DNA of 64,000 nucleotides from Streptomyces sp. V4I2. Its GTDB lineage: Bacteria > Actinomycetota > Actinomycetes > Streptomycetales > Streptomycetaceae. The notes under the pieces are model-generated. The model saw nothing but the letters and a program-made list of their open reading frames with translations, had not been told where the DNA came from and did no database searches. The translations under genes and the position numbers were made by a program. Positions 7,938-17,114 of this stretch are shown piece by piece. The stretch's first letter is position 1. Each line of letters begins with the position of its first letter. The DNA lies in the NCBI RefSeq assembly GCF_030817655.1, contig NZ_JAUSZM010000003.1, forward strand, positions 3,224,001 to 3,288,000, in the 5' to 3' direction.

Positions 7938-9576
7938 GACCCTGGTCCCCCACCTCCGTCACGAAGGACGCGGCCGTCGCGATCGGGGCCCCGGGCCTGG
8001 TCACGTACGGCACGCTCCGGAAGTCGGCCCGGGCCCGCTCGCGGCCCAGCTCGACGGTCACGTAGCCGCGCAGCCCGTTGTAGAACTTCATGTGCGGGTT
8101 GGCCCGGGTGTACGTGTCCCAGGTCGCGGGCTTGTCGGCGCCGTCCCGGCCGCTGGAGATCGACGATCCGACGATCTCGGTGCCGAGGGTGCGGGAGGCC
8201 GGGTCGTCGAAGTCGTCCTTGATGTCGTAGGCGTACGCGACGTGCACGTCACCGGTGAGGACCATCAGGTTGTCGACGCCGGCCGCCTTGGCGCCGTCGA
8301 GGATGCGGCGGCGGGAGGCCCGGTAGCCGTCCCAGGCGTCCATCGCCAGCCGTGCCGGGTCCGTGAGGTCGAGCTTGCGCTGCGAGAAGTTCGCCTGCTG
8401 CGGTACGACGTTCCACAGGGCCCGTGAGTCGCGCCAGCCGTTGAGCAGCCACCGCTCCTGGGTCTCGCCGGTCATGGTGCGCGCCGGGTCGTCGATCTCC
8501 GGGCCGGGCAGGTCCAGGCCGTCGCCGTAGGCCTGGTCGGAGCGGTACTGGCGGGTGTCGAGGACGTCGAACTGGGCGAGCCGGCCCCAGTGCAGGCGAC
8601 GGTAGAGCTGCATGTCCGGTCCCGCGGGCCGCTGCGGGCTGCGCAGCGGCTGGTTCTCCCAGTAGGCCCGGTAGGCGGCGGCGCGGCGCAGCAGGAACTC
8701 CTCCGGCGGGACAGGGTTCGCGGGGTTGTCCTCAGGTATGTGGCCGGCGTAGTTGTTCTCGGTCTCGTGGTCGTCCCAGGTGACGACGAAGGGGTGCGCG
8801 GCGTGTGCGGCCATCAGGTCCGGGTCGGACTTGTAGAGGGCGTAGCGCAGGCGGTAGTCCTCCAGGCTCACCGTCTCGCGGTTGAACACCGCCGGGAGCG
8901 TGCGGTCGGTGTGGTTCCGGTAGCCGCCCACCGAGTTGACCGCGTACTCGTACAGGTAGTCGCCGAGGTGGAAGACCACGTCGACGTCCTCGGTGGCGAG
9001 ATGGCCGTACGGGGTGAAGTAGCCGTCGGTGTACGCCTGGCAGGAGACCGCGGCGAAGGTGAGTGCCGAGGTGCGGTCGAAGGCGGCCGGCGCGGTGCGG
9101 GTGCGGCCGGTCGGGCTGATCCAACTGCCCGTGCGGAAGCGGTAGTAGAAGACGCGTCCGGAGTCGAGGTGACCGACCTCGGCGTGCACGGTGTGGTGGA
9201 ACTCGGGGTGGGCGGTGACCGTGCCGCGTCTGGCGATCCGGCGGAATCGCTCGTCGTACGCCAACTCCCAGTGGACCAGGACGCGTTCGGCCGGGAGGCC
9301 GCCGTCGGGCTGGAACGGGACGGGGGCCAGGCGGGTCCACAGGAGCACGGAGCCGGGCTGCGGGTCGCCGGACGCGACGCCGAGGGTGAAGGGGTTCTCG
9401 GTGATCTTCGCGGCGTCGAGCTCGGCGGCGCTCGCGGTGCCGGCGGCCGGCAGGTTCACGGAGAAGGCGAGCGCGGCGGCGGCGCCGGTGACGGTCAGGA
9501 AGCGGCGGCGGCCGATGTGCCGGGCGGCTGCGCGCAGTTCGGGGGCGTGTTGTGACGGGCGGGTGTCGAGTGTCAT
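7924..9576 (-). CDS. phoD: PhoD-type alkaline phosphatase/phosphodiesterase, Tat-exported
   Basis: A 550-residue PhoD family enzyme releasing phosphate from mono- or diesters outside the cell. The twin-arginine signal is GRRRFLTVTGAAAAL at about residues 22-36, ending in TASA. An N-terminal Fn3-like PhoD_N domain covers about residues 60-155. The metallophosphatase core follows, with SCQAYTDG, FHLGDYLYEYA, WDDHETENNY and LTGDVHVAYA providing Cys, Asp, Asn and His metal ligands. Phosphate control through PhoP is common for this family, but I found no convincing PHO-box direct repeat in the 146 bases upstream. Confidence 0.92.
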   Translation of the reverse strand: MTLDTRPSQHAPELRAAARHIGRRRFLTVTGAAAALAFSVNLPAAGTASAAELDAAKITENPFTLGVASGDPQPGSVLLWTRLAPVPFQPDGGLPAERVLVHWELAYDERFRRIARRGTVTAHPEFHHTVHAEVGHLDSGRVFYYRFRTGSWISPTGRTRTAPAAFDRTSALTFAAVSCQAYTDGYFTPYGHLATEDVDVVFHLGDYLYEYAVNSVGGYRNHTDRTLPAVFNRETVSLEDYRLRYALYKSDPDLMAAHAAHPFVVTWDDHETENNYAGHIPEDNPANPVPPEEFLLRRAAAYRAYWENQPLRSPQRPAGPDMQLYRRLHWGRLAQFDVLDTRQYRSDQAYGDGLDLPGPEIDDPARTMTGETQERWLLNGWRDSRALWNVVPQQANFSQRKLDLTDPARLAMDAWDGYRASRRRILDGAKAAGVDNLMVLTGDVHVAYAYDIKDDFDDPASRTLGTEIVGSSISSGRDGADKPATWDTYTRANPHMKFYNGLRGYVTVELGRERARADFRSVPYVTRPGAPIATAASFVTEVGDQGLKPA

Positions 9577-9722
9577 CCGGTCCTCCCCTGACAGATGAAT
9601 GCAAGAGGCAATTGGAGTGGCCCGGAGCGACAGCTTCTTGGCACGTACACAACACCCAGATGGCGGACGGATGAGTTCCGCATGGCGGACCCCGCCGGAG
9701 GCCTCCCGTACGCTGCGGGCCC
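9577..9722. promoter_or_regulatory. Divergent promoter region, phoD-type gene and SDR gene
   Basis: This 146-base non-coding gap must hold both divergent promoters. The phoD side has a GGGGAGG ribosome site next to its ATG. I could not identify confident -10/-35 boxes or PHO-box repeats. Confidence 0.35.
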
Positions 9723-10502
9723 ATGAATGCCATGCAAACTGCGAAAGTTTCGAGGATCGCGATGGTGACCGGCGCAGGCTCCGGCATCGGCCGCGCGGTC
9801 GCCGTGGAGCTGCTGCGCGCGGGTTGGTCGGTGGCGCTGGCCGGCCGGCGAACGGAAACCCTGGAGGCGACGGCGGCGTTGGCGCCCGAAGGCACCGGGG
9901 GCGCCTCGATCGCCGTACGCACCGACGTGTCGCGGCCGGAGGACGTGGCCGCGCTGTTCGCCGCCACCACCGACCGCTTCGGGCGCGTCGACCTGCTGTT
10001 CAACAACGCCGGAACATTCGGTCCGGGTGGGGTGCCCGTCGAGGAACTGCCGTACGACGCCTGGCGGCACGTGGTGGACACCAACCTCAACGGGGCGTTC
10101 CTGTGCGCGCAGGCGGCGTACCGGCAGATGAAGGAGCAGGACCCGCGGGGCGGCCGGATCATCAACAACGGCTCCATCTCGGCGCACACGCCCCGGCCGC
10201 ACTCGGTCGCCTACACCGCGACGAAGCACGCGCTGACGGGGCTCACCAAGTCCCTGTCCCTGGACGGGCGGCCGTACCGCATCGCCGTCGGGCAGATCGA
10301 CATCGGCAACGCGGCGACCGACATGACCGAGCGGATGCAGACCGGGGCGCTTCAGGCCAACGGGGAGATCGCTCCCGAGCCGGTGATGGACGTCGCCGAT
10401 GTGGCGCGGACCGTGCGGCACATGGCGGAGCTGCCACTGGAGGCGAACGTGCAGTTCGCGACGGTACTGGCGACGGCGATGCCGTACGTGGGGCGCGGCT
10501 GA
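9723..10502 (+). CDS. Short-chain dehydrogenase/reductase (SDR)
   Basis: A 259-residue classical SDR. The NAD(P)-binding motif TGAGSGIG is near residue 17, the structural NNAG motif near residue 95, and the catalytic Ser and YTATK (Tyr/Lys) near residues 148-165. The AGRRTETLE segment after beta-2 carries arginines that favour NADP(H). Start ATG 9723; a second ATG four codons later is possible. It has no metabolic partner in the neighbourhood, so the substrate is unknown. Confidence 0.9.
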   Translation: MNAMQTAKVSRIAMVTGAGSGIGRAVAVELLRAGWSVALAGRRTETLEATAALAPEGTGGASIAVRTDVSRPEDVAALFAATTDRFGRVDLLFNNAGTFGPGGVPVEELPYDAWRHVVDTNLNGAFLCAQAAYRQMKEQDPRGGRIINNGSISAHTPRPHSVAYTATKHALTGLTKSLSLDGRPYRIAVGQIDIGNAATDMTERMQTGALQANGEIAPEPVMDVADVARTVRHMAELPLEANVQFATVLATAMPYVGRG

Positions 10503-10759
10503 GCCGCCGGCTCAGGCAGTCACGTACTCAACATGCACAACCGGAATGGAATCCTCCGGTGCATTCGGGCCGATAGCGGGCTTATGCTCTTGCCCTCCTC
10601 CACAAGAGCTTCACACTTGGAGGAGAGGTCTTCCGCCGACCACACCCGAGGGGGGAGGCGGCAGCCGTTCCACCGCACCGGTGGGGGTGGACTCCGCGCG
10701 GGACCGCGGAGTACGCACCGGTGCGATGGAACGGCTGCCGTGTACGTCGGACCGGACGC
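10503..10759. terminator. Intergenic region with nested inverted repeat (terminator-like), 10659-10740
   Basis: In this 257-base gap between two convergent genes, 10659-10683 and 10716-10740 form a 25-base imperfect inverted repeat (cggcagccgttcca.. against ..tggaacggctgccg). Inside it a second hairpin pairs 10691-10698 (actccgcg) with 10705-10712 (cgcggagt). This is a strong candidate bidirectional terminator for the SDR and the aldo/keto reductase. The rest of the gap shows nothing recognisable. Confidence 0.65.
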
Positions 10760-11741
10760 TCAGCGCCCGAGGATCCGGTCCACCTCGGCCATCTGCCCGG
10801 CCGTGAGCGGTCCCTTCTCGATCGCGCCCGCGTTCTGCTCCGCCTGGGCGACCGAACGGAACCCGGGGATCGGGATCGTGCGCGGGCTGCGCGCCCACAG
10901 CCAGGCGAGGGCGCCCTGGGCGGGCGTACGGCCGCCGCTGGTGAGGATCTCCTTCAACGCGTCGACGCGGGCCACCCAGTCGGCAGCGGCACCGGCCCCC
11001 TTCCTCGAATCCCTGCAACCACTCCGGCGGACGGCTGCGGATGTCCCCGGCCTCCAGAGCCCCTTGGCGCTTCCCCGTCAGCAACCCCATGGCGAGCGGG
11101 CTGCGGTTGATGCTCGCCAGGTCAGACGCCTCGCACAGGGCCAGCATGTCGGGCGCGTCCTGCAACACGTTGACCGCGTGCTGTACGGCCGCACAGTGCT
11201 CCCCCTCCGCGAACAGGGCGGCGCGGGCCGGGTCGTCGGTGCTCCAGGCGTAGGCCCGGACGAGACCCTCGCGCACGAACTCCTCGCAGGTGTCGCGCAG
11301 TTCGACCGCGCGCTCCGGGTCGGCGTCAGAGAGGTGCAGCTGGTAGAGGTCGATGTGGTCGGTGCCGAGGCGCTTCAGGGATGCCGTCAGCGCGCGGCGG
11401 GCGTAGGCCGGGGTGTCGTCGCCGCCGGTGAGTGTGCGGGTCTCCTCGTCGAAGACGTTGCCCCACTTGGTGGCGAGGACCACGTCGTCCCGGCGCTTGC
11501 CGAGGGCGCGGCCGAGGACGCGTTCGCTGTGTCCGGCCCCGTAGGTGTCCGCGGCGTCGAAGAAGGTGACGCCCAGATCGAGGGCGCGCCGGATCGCCCG
11601 TACGGACTCCTCGTCGTCGACCTTGCCCCAGCCGAGCGGCTGTCCGTCGGTGTCCTGCCACTCACCGCCGATCGCCCAGCAGCCGAAGCCGAGGGCACTG
11701 ACCTCTATGCCGCTGCGGCCCAGTGTGCGTGTGATCTCCAT
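10760..11741 (-). pseudogene. Aldo/keto reductase, frameshifted
   Basis: N-terminal and middle parts are a normal AKR: RTLGRSGIEVSALGFGCWAI, catalytic FFDAADTYGAGHSE (Asp, Tyr), LATKWG (Lys) and YQLHLSD (His). The frame breaks after RPPEWLQGFEEG. The C-terminus continues in another frame as ADWVARVDALKEIL through GALAWLWARSPRTIPIPGF to DRILGR. Removing one base from the G5 run (C5 at 10996-11000 on the + strand) restores an open frame of about 326 residues. The total length of 982 bases is 3n+1, as expected for a single insertion. It may be a real pseudogene or a sequencing error. Confidence 0.85.
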
Positions 11742-11796
11742 GCCGGTGAACGTTAGGAGTTGGAGTGCACACGAAGACAAGGGGTTTCGGCGTGCG

Positions 11797-12123
11797 TTAT
11801 GCCTGACCGGTCTCGAAGCGGGAGATCCTGCCGTCGTCCTCGACCGTGAAGCTCCACCGGGTGCGCATCTCGCCCCAGGTGTCGTTGCTGTAGCGGGCGA
11901 GGAGGGCGCGGCCGCCCTGGGACTCGTTGTCGACCTCCATGTGGCCGTGGGAGGCGAAGATCTCCCGGTCGATCCACTCGTCGAGGTCGCGGTCGGACCC
12001 GTCGTCCGCCATGGTCGCGCCGGGCGCGAGGACCTTCAGGAAGGCCTCGCGGTCATGGGCGTTGACGGCGGTGACGAAGGCGCGGACGGCCGGGTCGCTC
12101 AGTCTCGCTGTCTGAATCGTCAT
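11797..12123 (-). CDS. Nuclear transport factor 2 (NTF2)/SnoaL-like protein
   Basis: A small cone-fold protein of 108 residues from the ATG at 12123 (a GTG five codons upstream is possible). The pattern VRAFVTAVNAHDREAFLKVL, then DEWIDREIF and GRISRFETGQA at the C-terminus is typical of the stand-alone NTF2-like superfamily, whose members are isomerases, hydrolases or ligand carriers. No catalytic Asp/His pair can be assigned. It is separated from the AKR by 55 bases on the same strand. Confidence 0.78.
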   Translation of the reverse strand: MTIQTARLSDPAVRAFVTAVNAHDREAFLKVLAPGATMADDGSDRDLDEWIDREIFASHGHMEVDNESQGGRALLARYSNDTWGEMRTRWSFTVEDDGRISRFETGQA

Positions 12124-12284
12124 GGCAGTCAGACTCACACCGCGCTCGGGAGAGCGCCACCCGAACGGCGCCTCGGGCGGAGCCGGTGGGTGTGAGGGGT
12201 GGGACGGTGGAAAGGCGCGGGGTGCCCCTTCTTTCCGCCCTCTGTCCTTTCTCCGTCTCCTCTCCGTCTGTTCCGGGAGTCATC

Positions 12285-12842
12285 GTGAGCTGTTACGACC
12301 GACGTGATCTGGGCCTGCTGCTGCTCCGGCTGGGGACCGGCGGTGTGCTGGCCGCGCACGGCACGCAGAAGCTGTTCGGGTGGTTCGGCGGGCACGGGCT
12401 GGCGGGCACCGGCCAGTTCTTCGAGTCCGTCGGGTACGCGCCCGGGAAGCCGAGCGCCGCGGCGGCGGGGCTGGCCGAGGCCGGCGGCGGCACCCTGCTG
12501 GCGCTGGGCCTGGCGACCCCGGCGGCCGGTGCGGCTGCGGCCGGGGCGATGGCGGGCGCGGCCGCGGTGCACACCCCGAACGGCTTCTTCAACGCGAGCG
12601 GCGGCTACGAGTACGCCGCCTCCCTGGGCCTGACGGCGGCCGGTCTCGCCGTCACGGGGCCCGGCCGGCTCTCCGTGGACCACGCGCTCGGTCACGCGGT
12701 CAACCGGAACTGGATGATCCCGGCCGCGTTCGCGGCGACCGGGCTGGTGACGGCGCTGGTCGTGGGCGCCCGCAACCGGCGGCTGCGGCAGGCGGAGGAG
12801 GGCGAGCAGACCGCCTTGTTCGAGGAGACGTTCGACGAGTGA
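12285..12842 (+). CDS. DoxX family membrane protein
   Basis: A 185-residue integral membrane protein of the DoxX/DoxD superfamily. The N-terminal helix LGLLLLRLGTGGVLAAHGTQKL followed by FGWFGGHGL is the family signature. Four hydrophobic segments follow, with the conserved HTPNGFFNASGGYEY loop near residue 95. I use GTG 12285 (VSCYDRRDL), which has GGGAG six bases upstream. Longer starts give a low-complexity leader. DoxX proteins are linked to thiosulfate or redox metabolism and detoxification, but the role here is unknown. Confidence 0.87.
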   Translation: MSCYDRRDLGLLLLRLGTGGVLAAHGTQKLFGWFGGHGLAGTGQFFESVGYAPGKPSAAAAGLAEAGGGTLLALGLATPAAGAAAAGAMAGAAAVHTPNGFFNASGGYEYAASLGLTAAGLAVTGPGRLSVDHALGHAVNRNWMIPAAFAATGLVTALVVGARNRRLRQAEEGEQTALFEETFDE

Positions 12843-12901
12843 GGCAGTGAGGCAGTGAGGCACGGTGTCCCGCGGCCCGGACCGCGTGACACGCTGCCCG
12901 C

Positions 12902-13288
12902 ATGACTGATCAGGCCACCTCCCCCGAGACGACCGAGACAACGAGCGTGACCGGGACGACCGCGGACCTCTGGGGCTCCGTCGACGACCTGTGGAGCTGG
13001 CTGGAGGCGAACCGTCCCGTCGACGGCGACCAGGGCCTGCTGCTGCGCATGCTGAAGCTGTCGGAGGAGGTCGGCGAGGTCGCCCAGGCGGTGATCGGCG
13101 CGACCGGCCAGAACCCGCGCAAGGGCGTCTCCCATACCTGGGAGGACGTCCAGGGTGAGCTGTGCGACGTCGTGATCACGGCCCTGGTGGCCCTGCGCAC
13201 GCTCACCCCGGACACCCGCGAGGTCTTCACCCGGCATCTGGCCCGGGTGACGGAACGCTCCCTGGGGCCGGCGGCCCCGTCGTCCTAG
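12902..13288 (+). CDS. MazG-like nucleotide pyrophosphohydrolase family protein
   Basis: A 128-residue all-alpha NTP-PPase. The Mg-binding acidic pattern is visible as LKLSEEVGEVAQAV (ExxE region) and ELCDVVITALVAL (the downstream ExxD). A short Thr/Glu-rich N-terminus precedes it. The family removes pyrophosphate from aberrant or surplus nucleotides. The stop overlaps the convergent MFS gene by four bases. Confidence 0.85.
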   Translation: MTDQATSPETTETTSVTGTTADLWGSVDDLWSWLEANRPVDGDQGLLLRMLKLSEEVGEVAQAVIGATGQNPRKGVSHTWEDVQGELCDVVITALVALRTLTPDTREVFTRHLARVTERSLGPAAPSS

Positions 13289-14616
13289 TCGGCGTCGACG
13301 AGGACGTCCTTCGTCCCGCCCTCCTGGCTTCCTGACAGTCGGCCGGCGTCACGGTGGTCGTGATCCGCACGCTGCAGCCGGTACAGGGACCAGGCGCACA
13401 CCAGTCCCAGGACGAGCAGCGCCAGCCAGGGCAGCGCGGACATGCCGGCCGACCGCGCGGCGTCGAGGGCCGCCCCGGTGAGCAGGTTGCCCAAGGTGAT
13501 GCCGACCCCGCAGATGGTGTTGTAGAGGCCGTAGTGGGTGGCGACGAGGCGGTCGCCCGAGAGCCGGACGATGGTGTCCATCTCGAACGGGTACGCGATC
13601 ATCGTGCCCAGCGCCAGCAGCAGCGCGGCCAGCGTCGGCGGGACGACCGCGAGCAGCCGACGCCCCATTCCCCCGTCCGGCACGGGCACGGCCGTCGCCA
13701 CGAGCAGCGGGACGAAGGCCAGACCCATGCTCAACAGCCCCCAGGCCAGGGCCTGCCCGGGCTCCAGCCGCTCCTTGCACCAGGCCGTCACCCGGGTCTG
13801 CCCGAAGATCGTGGCCAGCCCCGAGGCCGCGAAGAGCAGGGCGACGGCCGCGGTCCCGAACTCGCCGTCGCCGCCCAGCCGTCGTACCTCCAGCGGCAAG
13901 GCCAGATAGACCTGGAAGGACAGGACGTACGAGCCGATCATGGCCGTCGAGAAGAGCAGGAAGGCGCGGTTGCGCAGGATCCCGCGCCACTGGGCGAGCA
14001 CGCGCTCGTGCCCGTCGGCCCTCGCGTCCGCCGCGTCGTCCGCGCGCCGAGCGGGCAGCGCACGGATCTGTACGACGCTCAGCAGCGCGAAGACCGCCGC
14101 CGAGACGAGGCAGGTGATCCGGAAGTCGAAGCCCGTCAGCAGCATCCCCACCAGCGGGCCGAGCAGGATGCCCGCCTGGTAGAAGACATTGAAGAGGGCG
14201 AAGGCCTCGACGCGGCGCTCCCCCGCGTCGGCGGCGAGATAGGCGCGCACGGCCGGGTTGAACAACGCTCCCGCGAAGCCGGTGGCCGCCGAGGCGGCCA
14301 GCAGTGCCGGAACCGAGTCGACGAGACCGAGCGTGGCGAAGCCCACCGTGCGCAGCACGCATCCCGCGACGATCAGCGGCTTGTAGCCCAGCCGGTCGGC
14401 GAGGGTGCCGCCGATGAGGAACATGCCCTGCTGGCTGAAGTTCCGTACGCCGAGGATGAGTCCGACCGTCCAGCCGGCCAGGCCGAGGGATCCGGACAGG
14501 TGGGCGGCCAGGTACGGCATCAGCATGTAGAAGCCGAGGTTGATGGTGAACTGGTTCACCATGAGCAGTTGGACGCTTCGCTCGTATGAGCGGACCTGTG
14601 TGAGCGTCGTCTTCAC
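13285..14616 (-). CDS. MFS transporter, translationally coupled to PLP enzyme
   Basis: A 443-residue 12-TM MFS protein. The loop 2-3 motif A is [15 protein letters not shown], and TM1 is [20 protein letters not shown]. The middle loop is charged ([18 protein letters not shown]) and the tail has a short hydrophilic stretch. The GTG start at 14616 overlaps the stop of the upstream cysteine-synthase-like gene (GTGA), implying co-translation. Such pairs suggest export of the product made by the upstream enzyme or of a related amino acid. That is inference. Confidence 0.88.
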   Translation of the reverse strand: MKTTLTQVRSYERSVQLLMVNQFTINLGFYMLMPYLAAHLSGSLGLAGWTVGLILGVRNFSQQGMFLIGGTLADRLGYKPLIVAGCVLRTVGFATLGLVDSVPALLAASAATGFAGALFNPAVRAYLAADAGERRVEAFALFNVFYQAGILLGPLVGMLLTGFDFRITCLVSAAVFALLSVVQIRALPARRADDAADARADGHERVLAQWRGILRNRAFLLFSTAMIGSYVLSFQVYLALPLEVRRLGGDGEFGTAAVALLFAASGLATIFGQTRVTAWCKERLEPGQALAWGLLSMGLAFVPLLVATAVPVPDGGMGRRLLAVVPPTLAALLLALGTMIAYPFEMDTIVRLSGDRLVATHYGLYNTICGVGITLGNLLTGAALDAARSAGMSALPWLALLVLGLVCAWSLYRLQRADHDHRDAGRLSGSQEGGTKDVLVDAD

Positions 14617-15725
14617 CGTGCCGCCCCGCCTTCGGCACCGGCCGTTCCGGCCGGCAGGGAGAGGGGATCGCTGACGCTCGTGCAGCGGGTCCAGCGGGTG
14701 ACCTCCTTCTCGTCGGGGCGGCCCACCAGCTCCGGTTCGGGTGCGGGGGTCACGCCCAGCAGCCCGTGCTCGGCGCAGTACTGGTCGTCGTAGACGGTCT
14801 CCAGGTACCGCTGGGGCCCGTCGGGGAAGATCGCCACGATGCGGGTGCTCGCGGCGGCCGTTCGGGCGAGCCAGCCGGCCACCAGCGCGACCGCGCCGAC
14901 GCTCCAGCCGCCGGTGGCGTAGTGCGAGGCGGCCAACTGCCTGCAGGCCCAGACCGATTCGCCCGGTGCCACCCAGTGCACCTCGCTGAAGTTCTCGTAC
15001 GCCACGTTGCGCGGGTAGATGCTGGAGCCGAGTCCGCGCATCAGGCGGGTCTTCGCGGGCTGGCCGAAGATGGTCGAGCCCACGGTGTCCACACCCACCA
15101 GCCGCAGCTCGGGGTACAGCTGGCGCAGGACGCGCGAGATGCCCGCGGAGTGGCCGCCCGTGCCGACGCTGCAGACCAGTAAGTCGATGTGGCCCATCTG
15201 CGAGGCGAGTTCGAGGGCGAGCGGGGTGTAGGCGGAGACGTTGTCGGGATTGCCGTACTGGTCGGGGCACCAGGCACCGGGGCTCCGCGCCAGCAGTTCG
15301 GCCACCCGGTCGCGGCGGGCCTGCTGCCAGCCGCCGGTGGGATGCGGCTCGGGCACCAGGTCGACGGTGGCGCCGTAGGCGGTGAGCAGCCGGGTCATGG
15401 ACGGTTCGAGGCCCGGGTCGGTGACCAGGGTGACGGGGTGCCCGTAGACCATTCCGGCCAGGGCGAGGCCGAGGCCGAGGGTGCCGCTGGTCGACTCGAT
15501 GACCGGAGCTCCCGGGCGCAGGTCGCCGCGGGCCCGGGCCCGTTCGATCATGTGCAGTGCGGGGCGGTCCTTGATACCGCCGGGGTTGAAGCCCTCCAGT
15601 TTGGCCCAGAACCCACGGTCGGGCGGCGAGAAGGGCTGGGATACGCGCAGTACGGGGGTGTTGCCGACCAGCCCGGAGAGGGTGGAGCCGGCGGGGGTGA
15701 AGTCACTCGTGGTGGGAGAGTGCAT
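14613..15725 (-). CDS. PLP-dependent cysteine synthase/SbnA-like enzyme
   Basis: A 370-residue fold-type II PLP enzyme. The PLP lysine is in [13 protein letters not shown] near residue 52. The substrate loop is [12 protein letters not shown], and the phosphate-binding glycine loop is [10 protein letters not shown] near residue 187. It resembles cysteine synthases and the SbnA family, which makes diaminopropionate precursors for siderophores. A C-terminal extension of about 45 residues after [17 protein letters not shown] is longer than in canonical CysK. It is coupled to an MFS gene downstream, so an amino-acid-derived metabolite and its exporter are plausible. Confidence 0.85.
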   Translation of the reverse strand: MHSPTTSDFTPAGSTLSGLVGNTPVLRVSQPFSPPDRGFWAKLEGFNPGGIKDRPALHMIERARARGDLRPGAPVIESTSGTLGLGLALAGMVYGHPVTLVTDPGLEPSMTRLLTAYGATVDLVPEPHPTGGWQQARRDRVAELLARSPGAWCPDQYGNPDNVSAYTPLALELASQMGHIDLLVCSVGTGGHSAGISRVLRQLYPELRLVGVDTVGSTIFGQPAKTRLMRGLGSSIYPRNVAYENFSEVHWVAPGESVWACRQLAASHYATGGWSVGAVALVAGWLARTAAASTRIVAIFPDGPQRYLETVYDDQYCAEHGLLGVTPAPEPELVGRPDEKEVTRWTRCTSVSDPLSLPAGTAGAEGGAAR

Positions 15726-15824
15726 CTGTTTCGCTCTCGTTCGATGCGGACGCGTGCGAGTGCTCGTCTCGCGCGCCGGCGGATGCGCGGCGGTCCGGGC
15801 GGGGCCGGACTGCCGGGGCGACGC

Positions 15825-16235
15825 CTATATGCGCCACTGGCAGAGGGCGACGAGAGCGGACCGGCCGCCGCTGGGCGGGAGTCTTCGCGCGGTACTCCGG
15901 GGGTCGCGCGCTAGGAGGTCTGCCGGGTCCGTCGGTGCCGCGGCGGTCGTCGCGGGCGCAGGGACGCGAGCCCAGGACTTCGAGACCGCGGCGGCCTGGG
16001 AACGGGCGCCGGGACACAGGTCGGGAGAGTCCGGCCCGTCGGCTGTCTCGCCCTCGGGCCTCTGCGGGGGCGACGGGATCTCACTCGACGCGGCGGCCGA
16101 GGGACCGTAGGGCTGCTCCGGCGTATGGAGCCGATCGCCGAGGCACGCCAGTAGGGCGAGCGTCGCGAGCAGCAGGGCGTACAGCGTGGCGTGGGCGAGT
16201 CGGGTCATCCCGCTCTTGGCAGGGGCGTACGGCAC
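15825..16235 (-). CDS. Small secreted/membrane protein, C-terminal CQWRI ending
   Basis: 136 residues from GTG 16235, which has GGAGG four bases upstream. A single hydrophobic segment (LYALLLATLALLACLGD, about residues 17-34) is followed by a Pro/Ala/Ser-rich region with one Cys and a C-terminus ending ALCQWRI. I do not recognise a named domain. The layout (N-terminal helix, low-complexity body, terminal RI) parallels three other small proteins at 16412, 17851 and 24964, which are more clearly DUF6153-like. It lies 99 bases upstream of the cysteine-synthase-like gene on the same strand. Confidence 0.55.
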   Translation of the reverse strand: MPYAPAKSGMTRLAHATLYALLLATLALLACLGDRLHTPEQPYGPSAAASSEIPSPPQRPEGETADGPDSPDLCPGARSQAAAVSKSWARVPAPATTAAAPTDPADLLARDPRSTARRLPPSGGRSALVALCQWRI

Positions 16236-16411
16236 AGGTCCTCCGCGCGGCGCTGCCCTGGCCGGAGGGATCTGGGATCACGGCAGGGCAGGGATCAGTG
16301 GGGGGGAGAGGGTCGTCGACCATCCCCGCACCGCACCGGAGGGCGGCATGCGGAGGAGGTCAGACGCCAGGAACCGGCAACCGGGACACACCGGTTCGGA
16401 AAAGCGCTGAC
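16236..16411. other. Intergenic, no gene seen
   Basis: 176 bases of non-coding sequence upstream of the small membrane gene. Apart from the GGAGG ribosome site next to 16235, I see no convincing element. Confidence 0.4.
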
Positions 16412-16891
16412 CTAGATGCGCAGAATCGTGGAACCCGCCGCATGCGCTATCGGAGCCACGACGTCGCGGACCGCGGCGTGGCGGGCGTCCGCCGGCCGGG
16501 GCAGGCCGTCGTCATCGCTCTGCGAGCTCAGCGGAGTCAGGCAGGGCACGCCGGCACCGGGCCCTTGCGGAGGCTGCCCCAGCGCGCACTCCCCACCGGC
16601 GTGGTGCCGGCCGTGACCGTCGTGGTGGTCGCCCGACGGACTGTCGTGGGTCTGGCTCGCGGACACCGCCGACGTGGCACTCGCAACCCTTTCACTGTGC
16701 GCGACGGGCTCGAAATGAACACCGGAGACGGCGGCGCCTTCCTCGGACGCGATGTGACGCACCGTGGCATCGGGGCTGACGGCGTGCGTATACAGCAAAC
16801 CGAAGAGGAACAGGCCCAGCCCCAGCACACGCCACAGAACCGCTGTCGAGCGGCTCCGCTGCACACCGGAAGGTGACCAGGCCGTAATCAC
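16412..16891 (-). CDS. DUF6153-like small membrane protein
   Basis: 159 residues from GTG 16891. One N-terminal transmembrane helix (VLWRVLGLGLFLFGLLYTHA, about residues 19-38) precedes an extracytoplasmic region rich in His, Ser and Asp, including DHHDGHGRHHAGG and two Cys. The C-terminus ends GSTILRI. This fits the DUF6153-like Streptomyces family that recurs in copper loci. Metal sensing or binding outside the membrane is plausible from the His clusters but unproven. Confidence 0.72.
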   Translation of the reverse strand: MITAWSPSGVQRSRSTAVLWRVLGLGLFLFGLLYTHAVSPDATVRHIASEEGAAVSGVHFEPVAHSERVASATSAVSASQTHDSPSGDHHDGHGRHHAGGECALGQPPQGPGAGVPCLTPLSSQSDDDGLPRPADARHAAVRDVVAPIAHAAGSTILRI

Positions 16892-17067
16892 GCCGTGATC
16901 CTAACCCGCCCCAGAACTCCTCGCGCTCCGAACGGCGAGAACACTGCGTGAACAAGCCATCGTGCGGACACGGCCGCCTCCGGGCGGAACCAACCACCTG
17001 AAAGTGCACGGCACTTCACGGACTGCAAACAGTCGTCCCGGCATCTCGCGGGCGACACGACAGCGGT

Positions 17068-17095
17068 GGGCCACCGGGGTGATCCCCGGTGGCCC
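17068..17095. terminator. Perfect 12-bp stem, TGAT loop
   Basis: gggccaccgggg (17068-17079) pairs perfectly with ccccggtggccc (17084-17095) around a 4-base loop, 20 bases past the stop of the DUF305 gene. It is a strong candidate terminator for that minus-strand gene. Between here and 16891 I see only non-coding sequence. Confidence 0.75.
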
Positions 17096-17114
17096 GCCGC
17101 TTCATGGCCCTGTG

